A DNA stretch of 64,000 bases. Source: Emydura subglobosa. Taxonomy: Eukaryota; Chordata; Testudines; Chelidae. The notes below the pieces were generated by a model. It saw only the letters and a program-made list of their open reading frames with translations. It was not told the DNA's origin and ran no database searches. The stretch is from assembly GCA_007922225.1 (NCBI GenBank), contig ML680055.1:1497857-1561856 (forward strand), read 5' to 3'. The number at the start of each line of letters is the position of its first letter. Within the stretch, counting starts at the first letter, position 1. A program made the position numbers and the translations under genes. Below are positions 40,601 to 52,600 of this stretch, in pieces.

Positions 40601-43600
40601 CCACGTACCACGCTCAGCAACAGGAAGCAAAGGATGCTGCATCCAGAGGATACAGCAGGAGCGGCTCAGCTCAGGGGACTGCGAAGTATGGCCTAGCCAG
40701 GACATGAGCACGCCCAGCTGGAAACGCCAGGCCCCTCTAAAGGCGCCAAGCAGCTGGCGCTGGGTTTTCTGGCTGATCCGTAAGGCGGCACCTCCAGCAG
40801 CACAGGGCCCCAGCACGTGCCCAAGGCATTGCGCTAGCAGGGGCCACCTACCACCACTGCCCGGGGGATGTGGGGCCAGCCCAAAGCCACAGGAACAAAC
40901 GTGAGTCACCGGCATTGCTTCCCGCAGACAGCAAATCCAACCGCCAGCAGGGCAGAGCCGCGGGGGGGGGGCGGGGGGGGGGGAGGTTCTTCCTTCGCTA
41001 CTCGGAGGGTTTTACAAAGAGCAGGAAGTTGGATCCTGCACCAGCCCAGGAGCGGGACCCCCTGCGACAGATGGGGACGTACAGCTGGGCGAGCCTGGCC
41101 CAGGAGGCTCTTCCAGACCAGCTGTTCATGCACAGAGCTGGCCGGGACGGAGCAGTTCACAGCCACCCGGGTCGTCAGGCCTGAGGTTTCCACCAGAGCG
41201 AATTTCCAACAGAAAATGCCCTTTCCACAAACCTGAAATTCTCTACAGGAAAAGTTTTCATTTTGCCAAAAAAAAACCCCCAAAAGTGTTTCCATCAGCG
41301 AAAGGGAAACGTGGCTGCGCTGCCTGCCAGATGGGACGTGGCAGCGTCACGCTCTCCAGCCGAACATGGAACTGACAAGAGCCATCCAGGCAAGCTGCCA
41401 GCGGCTGCGTGCCCAGCGCTCTGCCTCTCCGGCAGCCCGGCTGGGGGAAGGCCGGGAAGCTGAGGCCTGGCCCGCGGTACAAGTCATGCTGGCAGAGCAG
41501 TGTCAGCTCGCAGTGTGCGAAAAGCACCCCCCACGGACACAGCTACGCCGGGAAAACCCGCAGCGCAGACGCCGCTGTGCTGAGAGACGAGAGCTAACGT
41601 CAGGCACGGAGGTGGTGTTACTTCGCCGGCAGAGCCCCTCCGCCCAGCCCATGCCGGGTCTGCACCAGGGGTAGGCCAGCGGAGCTGTGCCAGCACAGGC
41701 TCTGTAGTGTGGATGTGGGCTGAGAACCGGGGCAGCCCCTGGACAGCTCCTGGCAAATTCACGTTCTGCCAGCAGGGAAGCGTCCGATTGACAAGGGCTG
41801 GCCAGCTGGTTCTCCTGAAAGGGAATTTGTCTGGAAATCCCGCCTGTGGGGAAGGGGCAGCTAGCCCAGAGGAGGTGCGGAGCAGGGATAATCCCACGTG
41901 GCCCCAGGGCTCAGGCCACAGGGCAGGGATCAGTTTTTTGGGAGCCTCTGACTGTCCCAGGTTAGAGTGAGGGGCGGGCGGCAGAACCCAGGCCTCAGCC
42001 GCCAGCTGCATGCAACCTGCTCTGCGCCCTTTCCACGGCGGCTTTGAGATCTCAGGGCTGCCGGCCCCTCCCCTCCCCTCCTGTCCCGTCCCGGGGGGCC
42101 TCCCGCTGAGCTGGGCTCCGCTGTGGCTGCTCCGATCTCCATGGCAACAGGATCTGCCACACTTGGGGGCCCGCCACGCGTTCTGGGACCCTGCTGTGCC
42201 CCCCAGTCCCATGAGGGGCTGGCCCATGTCCCCCCCCTTACCCTCCTGCTGTCTCTCTGCAGCGCTCTCTCCTCTTCCTCCTCCTCCTCCTCCTCGGAGA
42301 GGAAGCTCATGTTCTCGGGGTCACACTCTAGGTCCAGCAGCTTCTTCCCTTTCACCAGAATCTTCCCCTTCAGTTGCTGCATGAGGGGAAAGCCCAGGTC
42401 AAAGCTCTACTGAGGAGAACCCCAGCCTGCCCAGCCCCCTTCCCCCCCCCCCCCCCAAGGTGCCCAGGGGATGCAGAGAGGCAGCCCCAGAGCCCAGGGA
42501 TGTCCGAGTGCCGGGTCCCCGCAGGAGTCCATGGGAATGCTGCCGGGGATCCCTCCCCCTCTCGCGGGAATTACCAGAGTCCCTTACCTCCGGGGACGGG
42601 AGCTCCTGGGGGACCTGTCCATCCAGCGGCTGGGTCAGCAGCATGTCCCCCAAGATGGCCTTCATATGCCGAGCCATGGTTGCCTGCTGCTCCAGCCCGC
42701 AGTGATTCTCCAGGGACAGGATCACGGGGTACGAGGAGTGCTGGGGAGACGGGGTGGCGGGTCAGGGACAGTGCCACATGGGACTGGGTCCCGCACCCTT
42801 CCCAGGCAGGCCAGCCTAGTCCACAGACCGACACCAGCGCACTGCTACGGGCTGAGCTCCTGATCCCACCAGCCCGGCTCTGGCCCTTCTGATGCCAGGC
42901 ACAAAACTCACTGATTCAGCTCCGTGGCTGGTGGGGACCCACTGGGGACGGGGGGATAAGAAGCACATGGGTGCAAAATCCAGCCCCCTTCCGCTACGGC
43001 AGAGCTGGGCCCATGGCCCTCTGCCAGGCCGGGGTGGCTCACCTTGAAGGCATAGTCCCGGATGCTCTCGATGACGTCCCTGAAGAGGATCTTGGAGGTC
43101 AGGGTGTGGCCGTGGTAGATGACGGGCTCACCGTTGGAGCCCTCCCAGCAGTCCAGCTCCACGCAGCGGCAGCCCTTCATGAACGCCCTGCGGGGAAGGC
43201 ATGGGTCAGCCATGGGGCGGGCACAGCAAATTGCCACCTCGTGCCCTTAGTACGAGTCCAGAGATGCCAGCACGGACGGCCCCTGGCCTGGCCCCCGCCC
43301 TGCAGTCAAGATGCTCAGCCAGAGAACGACGCACCGCAGGGGCAGTGCAGAGCTGGCGGAGGCGCCGGGGCCCGGACCTGCTGTACACTGCGGGGAGCCT
43401 GGGGCAGGACACAGCTTGGAGCAGAGTCTGCACAGGGCCCAGGTCAATAGGTCCACAAATGGCTCCAACCCAGCAGCAGAAAGGCAATGACAGAGGCAAG
43501 GTGCGAGGGGACTGGCTTGGTTCAGGCTGGGTGGGGAGATGGGACCGGACCAGGAGCTTTAGGAGCCTATGGCAGGTGCAAGGCTATTCTGCTGACTCAC

Positions 43601-46600
43601 CCTGCCAGCCAGATCAGGTGGGTCTCATTTAGCTCCAGCCAAGCAAGGGAGAGCTAGAGGGAGGGTCTGCCGGAGAAAGAGCTGGCTCAGGAAGGAGCGC
43701 AGGCCTGCGGTTGTGAGAGCACAGCCCTGCTTCGTGGTTTGTCTTGGGGTAAGAACAAAGGCAAATCCCGGCACGGGGAGGGGAGATCTTGTAGCTCAGC
43801 GCAGGGCTCGGCCATTACCAGAAGATGAGAGTAGGGTCACTTTGGAGCATGTCAAGGAGGGAGGCCCAGGTGGAGGGGGAGAATGAGACACTGTTATCCT
43901 GTGGAACTCATTGACGCAGGATGTTAATGGAGTAAATCACTTTGTGCCAAACCCTCGTCCCCCAATACCTAGGCTGGGTGCAGGAGGGATACAGGGGGGG
44001 CGAGGGAGCCCTCCCCCTTGTGCCCAAAATCTTCTAGCAGCTGCTCCTGCAGCCTCAAGGTTGCAGCCCCTGTTGCACTGCTCCCCTCCATTGGAGGTTT
44101 GGCTGGGGCATCCACACCCCAAGATCCACCAGCCCCATCCCTGAGACACCTGCGGGTGGAGGCCCCACAGAGCTGTGCTCTATAACAAGCCTCTTATTAT
44201 GCTGCATTCAGGACACGGGCCTCGTAGACCCCGAAACCAACAGAGAAAAATGTCTGTAGCAAGCGCCAATTGCTAAGATGAAAGTAATAAGGCTTCTTAG
44301 CCCTCATGCTTCAGGGCCCAGGCTGCTGGCTGGCTGTGGTCAGGCAGGGATCCCTGCCAATGAATAATATCATGGGGCAGTCAGAGATTTGTCCCTTCTG
44401 CAGACGCACACAGCGTGGTCGCTGGCCACCAACACCGCTCTGCTTCAGCAGGGCCCTGCCCGTGCTCTAGGCCACCTCTCTGCCGTGGCGAAGATGGTTT
44501 CTCCTGCCTCGCTCCCTCCCTTCCAGTATGGGGGAGAAATGAACCAAATTCACCCCCTCGCTGGCGCAAACCCCTCCAGGTGGGGCTCAGACCCCCTGCC
44601 CTTTCCAGCCCCCTCACCTGATGTAGGCCTCCGTGCTGCTGGCCCCTCCGATCTGATTGTCGGTGAGGTAGGTGTTGTGGGAGGAGGAGATGAAGTAATG
44701 GCAGAGGGGCTGGCTCATGTCCTGGTAGACCTGGGTGTGCTCCTGTTTCAGGATGTCCCCATCCGCAGACAGCAGGTACATCGTGAACCCGTCCAGCATC
44801 ATGAAGTCGCGCTGTTTGGCTGCAGGGACCACATTTCCAGGGGCTCTTTGAAAGGCTCCTTCCCAGATTTTGTGCCTGGTGTCTGTGCCCGGGGCACCAT
44901 GCCCATCGGGGGAACACCAGGCTGCAGCCTCTGCTCAATCTCCCCCCTCCCATGGAAGCCGCAGGGGTTAGCCAGCCTAGTGGTTAGAGTCTGGGATCCC
45001 CGATTCTCCCCCCGCCTGTGGCAGGGATTTTGGGTGTTAAAGCAGGGGTCAGGAACCCTGGGCCCCGTGCCCAGCCCCAGGAGGGGTGTGGTCTGTACTG
45101 GCTAAGACTTGGCACTAGGTCCTCTGGCTCTGCTGCTGTCTCACTGTGTGGCCTGGGACACCTCCCCTCCCCCTCCCCCACTTTGTGCCTCAGTTTCCCC
45201 TCTCTCACACACTCTGGTGCCATGTCCCTCCCACAGGGAGTAGACCAGGAAGCAGTGAAAAGGTTGAGGAAGCAGGTGAATTTTACAGAGCTCCTGGGGT
45301 TGAGATCAGGCACCGGGTGTCAGCCGCAAATTCCCACAGGCAGGCCTGGGCTGAGAGCATGCTCTGCTCCGAGATGATCTGTCATGGAGCCCTCAATTTG
45401 TCCTGCCGTCTGTGAGTTTCTAGTGCCCCAATCAGCATCTAATCCAGGGAGAATCAGCCCCAGTGTCTTCTGCCCCAGCCTGCGCGGGTGTCTCCAGAGG
45501 AGATCTCGAGTTAGCAGCAGGGGGAGCCACTGGAGAATTTTACAAAGCTAGGCTGAGATTTTCTGAAGTGACAGTGAAAGGGAATCAGCCAGCCGCCCCC
45601 TCGGCAGCCCCCCCGGGGACTTCACCACCACCGGCTCAGTCCACTTTCTTTCTTTCGTTTTCCTTCTTGCTCGTGCACTGTGCAAGATACAATTGTTCAC
45701 AAGGCAATCACCCGCTGCAGTGCCGGACGCGCAGCGCTGAGTTAGCCAAGCTGGCTGGGTCGCCGGGAGGGAGGTCCCAGGGCATTCAGGGGTCAGAGCT
45801 GAGCCTCAGTTAGGACAGGAAGTGCGGCAGGGACAGGAGCAGGGAAGGAAGTAGAGAGGCTCGGTCAGGGAATGCTGGAGTGGGGTTAATCCTGAGATTA
45901 CCACAGCCAAGCACTGCCAAACCACATGCAAATCTCAGCTGATCTCCCGCACCCGGGTGGTGACACTGATGTGGCTCCGCTGACCACAAAGGGGAGTTAC
46001 TCCTGATTTACCCCCCTTGTAAACTACAGCACAGCTGGGCCCCCTGAAACCTCCCTGGGTTCTAGCCCTGTAATGGTCTGAACGTGGGGCTGGCCCCAGC
46101 TGTCTAATGGGCTGCAGCAAAACCCTGGGGCTAAACTCTCCTGGGCTCTGGGGAGGTTTAGATCAGGATCTACAATCTGCCTCAGCCCCAGTGCAACAGT
46201 GCTCCTAACGTGGAGAGAAAACCCCTCCAGCACGTCAGGCGCCCAGCACCCGGCCAGGCCAGCCACCTCACCGCAAACCAACAGCGGAGAAGGCAAAACC
46301 AGGATGAGCTGCAGCCTGCATCGGTGCAGTGGGACTGGAATCTCAGGGCCCCTGAGACGCTAGGACTTGTCCCAGAACAAAGCTTTTCTCCAGCTCTCTG
46401 CTTTTATGAGCGCTGCTGCACTGGAACCGGGGCTGGGATGCAAAGTCTGGATCTGGATCCAAACCTCCTCGGAGTTCAGGGATGTTCAGACCCAGGGTTT
46501 TGCTGCAGCCTGTTTACACAGTCGCAAAAGTCAGCTAGTCATAGGGTAGAGCTGGTGGCTGACATGGCGCAGACAAGGCCCGAGAAGGCGGTGTCAGCCC

Positions 46601-49600
46601 AAGCGTTCCCAGACTCTGCCCAGCCGGGTACCCCATCCCCTCTGGGAGAACTGCTCCCAGCCTGGAAAAGGCCAGCTGCCTCTGGGCCCAGCTTCTAGCC
46701 CCGCTTTCAGCCCCAGCCAGTCTGGATCATCCGGAGAAGCAGCCAAAAGTGGGTGCTCCTGTCCCCCCAGCCCACGAGCATCACGCCCTGCGAGCGCCTC
46801 AGTCACAGGCTAAGGCCAGAGGGGCCGCCAGTGCCTCTGCTCTGAGCTGTAGGGCACAGGCCAGCGGCCCCCCCACAACCCCCCCACACTGAAATAAGAC
46901 AGTCAAGTGAACTGGCAGGTGGGACAGGCAGAGACCAGGAGGGACCGAGGGGCACCAGGGCCTGAGGGGAGATGACGAAGTGAAACACACCCGGAGAATC
47001 CTGGCCAGTGACCCGCACCCCCGCTGCCGGGGAAGGAGAAACCCCCCAGCTCCTCTCTGCAGTCGCACATCACGCTCCTCAAGGCTCCCCGAGCTGGCTT
47101 TGACCCAGATGGGACTCACGGCTTGGCCCGTGCAGCCACAGTTCAGGGGGTTCGCACGGGGCCAGCCTAGCTGGACCAGCTGGATTCACTGCGGTCAGAC
47201 GGACCCAACCCGGAGGCTCAGGGTGTTCTGTGCGTTGGGCCGATCGGTGCCGAAGAGAAACGCGCTCCCCCCAGAGGCTGCGAAGCAGGGCCGAGGGGCG
47301 TCGTGATGCTGCTGGGTGGTCCTGGTACCGGTGCTGCAGCCTACGACCCGCCCCACCTGGGAGGGAGCTCCCCTGTGGCCCCACACCCTTCAAGCCAGGC
47401 CTGACTTCTGCAGCCAGAGAGTCAGGCAAGCCTCTTGCCCCAGCTGGGGTCAGCCCCATCGCACCCACGGTGCAGGCCAGCCAGGGTGCAGAGCACCTTC
47501 CATGGGAACTTCTCCAGGCACTTTGTATAATTCATTAACCCTCCCCACGCCCCCACAGAGCAGCTGGTGTTATTCCTGTTGACAGATGGGGAAACTGAGG
47601 CACAGAGCAAGGACCTGACTTGTCCAAGGTCTTGCAGCGAGTCAGTGGCAGAGCCAGGGACAGAACCCAGGTGTCCTGACTCCCAGCGCGCTAGACACTG
47701 TCCCGGTCTGTCTGGGGCTGGAGAAAGGCGCTAAGCAGCTACATTAGGAGGCAGAAGAACCTGCTGACACTGAAGCTTATACGTGCACGGAAGGAAGCGC
47801 CGCTGGTTTAAAACTGGCCTTCGTTAAACGGGCAGCAACAGGGTTTGGTCCCGCCCTGAGAGCCAGGAGCGGCTCCACTCTGCACCTCCAGGAGCCCCGG
47901 CATCGCACTGCTGGGAATCCTCGCGGAGACCTGCCCTGCCAAGAGCACTGTCCTGTGTGAGCTGAGTTTGTCAAGTCTCAGCCCAGTTTCTACTGGGAGA
48001 TGCAGCCAGGTCACAAGACCCAACCACCGTAATGAAGTGGTCCCAGGACCAAGGATTGAAGGGGCCATGGAGACTGTATCGCCCCTCCACCCCAGCTTCC
48101 TCTTTGCGGGGCAGGGGCAGGAGTGAAGAGAATGGCCAGCTAGATAGACAGGCGCTGGAGGGAGCCAGGCATTGCTGCTGCTGGAGGGACCCTGCGTTGC
48201 GGTCCAGGGGCTGGCGCCCAGGCTGTTCTCTGACAGCGGGTGGGGCTGGGGTGCCCTGCGTGGCTCTCATGGGGCCCCTACCTTTCTCGCTGAGCTCATA
48301 GGTCTGGATGATCCTGTGAGCGTGCGCCAGGCCGGCCTCCTCGCCCTGGTCCTGCAGGAACTCCACCAGCTCCTCGGCCGACAGCACGCAGTCCTCCCCC
48401 GAGTAGCGGTGGAACAGCTCCTCCAGCTCCGGCCGCTTCATCAGCAGGGTGCAGAACGCCTCGATCTCGTGCTCCTCCAGCCGGTCATTGCTGGACTTAT
48501 CGCACTCCTGGGGGCAAGAGAGCCCAGGCTGAGACCCAGCCAGCCCCAAACCCCTCCTGAGGGCAGCGAGTCTGGGGCGTTCCCGTGGGGAGGAGGAATG
48601 GGCCGTGACTTCGTCCACCGTTAGGGTCAGGCCCAGCCCGGTAACGGGGATCGAAGCAGGGCCTGCCTGAGGGAAGGGCTGGGGCTGTACCAGACTCGGC
48701 CTCCGAGGAGTGGGGGCAGGTAACCCCCACTGACGGGTGTGTGCCAGAGGAGCCGGGTGGGTCTCGGCTGTCCATGGCCCCCTCCCGTAGCACCTGAGCA
48801 CTCAGTCACACAGCCCGGGGAGGCAGGGCCACACTGCCACCCCCACAGCGCCGATGGGAAACTGAGGCACAGTGAGACTACCCGACTGCGCACGGTCATG
48901 CAGAGCAGGGCCTTGAACCCATGGGTCCCAGGCTAGTGCCCTAACCACTGGGCCCTCCTTCCTCAGCCTGGCTGCCGGCAATGCTGGAGATGCAGCTGGC
49001 GCCTTGTCAGCAGCCGGGCCTTGAATGGCCACAGAGCCTGACCTGCCCTCCTCCCCGGGGACACCTTGCGGGCTGCTGGGGGGGGGGGGGGTCTGTCCTC
49101 CTGCTGCCAGGGCATCCCTGCCCTGCTGCTACACGGGCCCCCGGGCTGCCATGCTGGTCCCTCTCACCCGCACCGTGGGCCTGATCCAGCGCCTGGCACG
49201 CCCTTCTACTGACGTCAGCGGGCACGGGCCCTACATTCACTCACACCAGGGGGCAGGGGACAGCCCCGGTGCCTGCAGTAGGGAGGGGTCGCAGACCCAC
49301 AGCACTGGGCCCTGCTGCTGTTCCCCAGTAGCGAGGGAAGCCGGCCCAGCGTCATATTGGCAGTGACATGCCCAGAGCCGCCGGGACCCCAGCTGGAATA
49401 ACATGGGGGCTGCAGGGCAGAACTGGAAGGGCAGAGGGAGCTGTGGGTCAGGCAGGGCTGAGGGGCACTGGGAGGGGGGAGGGGGCTGTGGGTCGGGCAG
49501 GGCTGAGGGGCACTGGCAGGGCTTGGGAGGGGGCTGCAGTGAGGTACATCGGCACAGCTGTCTGAGGACGCTGCCCACGCCCGCCTAACCCGCGCTAGCA

Positions 49601-52600
49601 CCGCGCAACGACGAGCCAAGGCTGCACCCAGCAGCTGCCAGCCACTCCCTGGTTAACTCCTGGGCCCGACATTTCCACAGTGGCCAGGAATGCGCCGGGG
49701 TGGGGGAAGGTGTTTTGCTTCTTTGCTGTTCAGTTTCTGCAGCGAGTTGTCTTGTCTTTGCAGCCACACGGAAGGTCCTGGCTGGACTAGCAGGGCCGGG
49801 AGGGGCAGAAATAACCTCACACGTTGTGGTGGGCGAGGCACCTTGCCAGGAACTGCAGCCACCCCAGGGATGCGGGCGACCCCGTCTAACTGACCTGCCA
49901 GCTGCCAGAGCAGGCGTGGCACTCAGAATGCCAGGACAGGCCCTGTAACCAGTCTCAGGCGTTCGCTAGGAAAGCGCCTCATCTGCTGCTCAGTGCTGGG
50001 AGCCAGGACGCCTGGGTTCTCTTCCTGACCCCAGGAGGAGACGGGCTGAGTGCTCAAAGCAGAGGTATTAGGATGCCCTACAGATGCAGGAACTTGGAGG
50101 AAGTGACTGTCCCCAGACTATGCAGTGAGTCAGTGGCAGAGGACCAGGTCGGCACTGTCCATGCTGGCGTTGGCACCAAGCAGGTGGGTTTCCAGCCTGG
50201 CACTTGGCCACTCTGTGACCTTTGGCAAAGCGCTCAGCCCCTCGCAGCTCACCTGGCCCTTGCTGCTCCATTGGGAGCCAGGCTCGGATTTCGGGGCACC
50301 ACAGTGCCTGGGGCGAGGCTCCTCTCGGCTCTAGGGCCTGACCCGCCGTGCTGCACCCCCTGGCCAGCGCGGGCGAGAACCCTGATGTGCCTGAGCCCAA
50401 TGCTGCAGGGGCCAGGAAGGTGCCGCAGCGCTGGCGCCTGGAGCTGCACAAGTCCCCCCGGGGAACCTGCCCGGCTAGTCCGTGCAGAGAGGCCCAGAGC
50501 CAGCTGTCCCGACAGCCCGAGCTGCGGAGCGTAGAGCAAACCCGCGGGGTGGGAGGCGCTAACTTTAGCCGGACGACCTGACAGACCGGCTTTGGGAGCC
50601 ATGCACACACCTGCCGGCAGCCGCTCCCCACGCCCAGGGACGGCAGGGCCCACACACAGCGCAGGGGTGCAGCAAGGGGACCCAGCAGAGCCCCGCAGCG
50701 AAATGGGGACATGATACTGGCCCTTCCCCCAGCTAAATCACCAGCTGGAGGCGGCTCTTCAAGTGCAGGGCAAGGGGCCCTGGCCACCAGCCCAAAGGAC
50801 GGACCCCCCCGGGGCTCTTCCTCTCAGCTGGCTGATGCTACTGACTGCTGTGCTGTGGCCAGGGGTGGAAATCCCCCCGCCCCCCGCCCCCCAGGGTGAA
50901 TGTGCTCCTGCCCCTGGCTTCCAGCAAGCCCCTTCCCTGCAAGCCCTTGGGCTGGGGGCTCAGGGCAGGTTTGCCTAAGAACGGGTCTGGTCCGGAGGGA
51001 AAGGGTGGACTGGCGGCCCCAGCGCTGGCCGAGGATACAGGAGACAGGGGGTCAGTTCCTGGCTCTGCCACTGACTCAGTGGTGTGGCCTTGGCCAAGCC
51101 ACGCACGTTCTGAGCCCCTATGACTCTGACCCCCAGGCCTTTCCCCAGCTGTAAGACGGAGAGTGGTTCTTCCCCTGCTTGTCTACACTGAACCTGCTGC
51201 ATCACTGCACTGCTTCTGGGAAGACGCTACCTGCGCCAGGAGTGTAGGCACACCACCTCCCTGACAGGCTGCGTCGCTCGGGGTGGGGATTTTCCAACCA
51301 GGCCTCAGCCTGCGAGCTGCCTCTTCGGGGCAGGACCTGTCTCTCGCTGTGTCCTTGCAGCGCCTGACGCAACACGGCCTGGCCTTCAGTGCTACATAAA
51401 ATGACGGACCATTGCACAGCTAGGTCCTGGGTTCAAATCTGCAGCAGCTCAGTCGTTCCCATCTGCAGGCTCTGTTTGATAGCCTGTGTGTGAGATGAGT
51501 TTGGTGGGACTCAGCCCAGTTCCTAGTGCACGAGTGTCCAGAATATCACAGCGTGGCAAACTCTCAGCAAAGAGGCCAGGGACTGAACTGCCTCCCGAGG
51601 TGGATCACAAGGGGCACGAGGAGGGCTGCACCCGCAGTGTTGTTGATCTCCAGCACTGCCAGGTTTGTTCCCCGGCTGGCGATTGTATTTCTAACAGATT
51701 AGGACGGGTGAAAGCAGCTGACTCTGCGTGTTGCTGTTGTGGGTGGGTGTCAGAGAAGAGCTGCGGGGAGACTCTGGATTCAGACCCCTGCCTTCACCTG
51801 CCCTCCCTGAGCTCCTGCAAGCTGCCACAAGCTGACGTTTTGCTCGTTTGACCAGCTCCCGCAGAGCACGCTGTGCGATCCATTTCCAAACCAGCATCTC
51901 CCTGGCTGTGCCTGGCCCCCAGCCAGCCCAGGGAGCGCAAATTAAATGGCCTAGGAGAGAAGTCAACTGAGGCCACAGCATCTGGTGCTGCGAGACTCAC
52001 ACAGGGCACATCTACACGGCAATTAAATACCCGCGGCTCGCCCGCGACAGCCGAGTCAGGCTTGGCTACGGGGCTGTTTAATTACCGTGTAGACATTCGG
52101 GCTGGGGCTGAAGCCCCAGCTCTGGGACCCCACAGAGGAGAGGGTCCCAGAACCCAGGAGCCAGCCCGAGCCCAAACATCTGCACTGCAATTAAACGTCC
52201 GGCAGCCCGCGAGCCTGACTCAGCCGACCTGGCCCAGCCGTGGATGTTTATTGCCATGTAGACAGAGTCCCAGTGTCCCAAGCAAACTGAGGCCGGGCCG
52301 GTCACTGAAGAAAATGCAGATACTGCAGCAAGCAGGGCAGGCGCTTGATGCCCAGCCCAGCTCCTCGGAGGTATTCGGGCACCAGACGCCCACGGGTTTG
52401 AACTGAAATTCGGAGCCTCGCTGAGAGTCCGGGTCAAGCGCAGCGTGCTCTCAGCAATGCCACCAGGTCTCGGCTGGGGCTCGGGGCTCTGTGCTGCACC
52501 TTGCCAATCAAATCCAGGTCCTGACCCTCTGATCACCTCGCAGCTCCGGTGCCCGGGCCAGACGCCACATTCCCCCAGCACTGCCTGTGCACTCATGTGT

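Larger units (their letters stand above)
44820..48281 (-). other. PLCD3: PLCD3 intron 5
   Basis: About 3.5 kb; exons 5 and 6 join in frame. It holds a sense MIR-like SINE (about 44965-45230) and an antisense one (about 47510-47705). No coding signal otherwise. Confidence 0.85.

Noticed and set aside
47971..48801. 276-codon minus-strand frame as a separate gene
   Set aside because: Only 48282-48507 (PLCD3 exon 5) is conserved; the rest is intron read-through.
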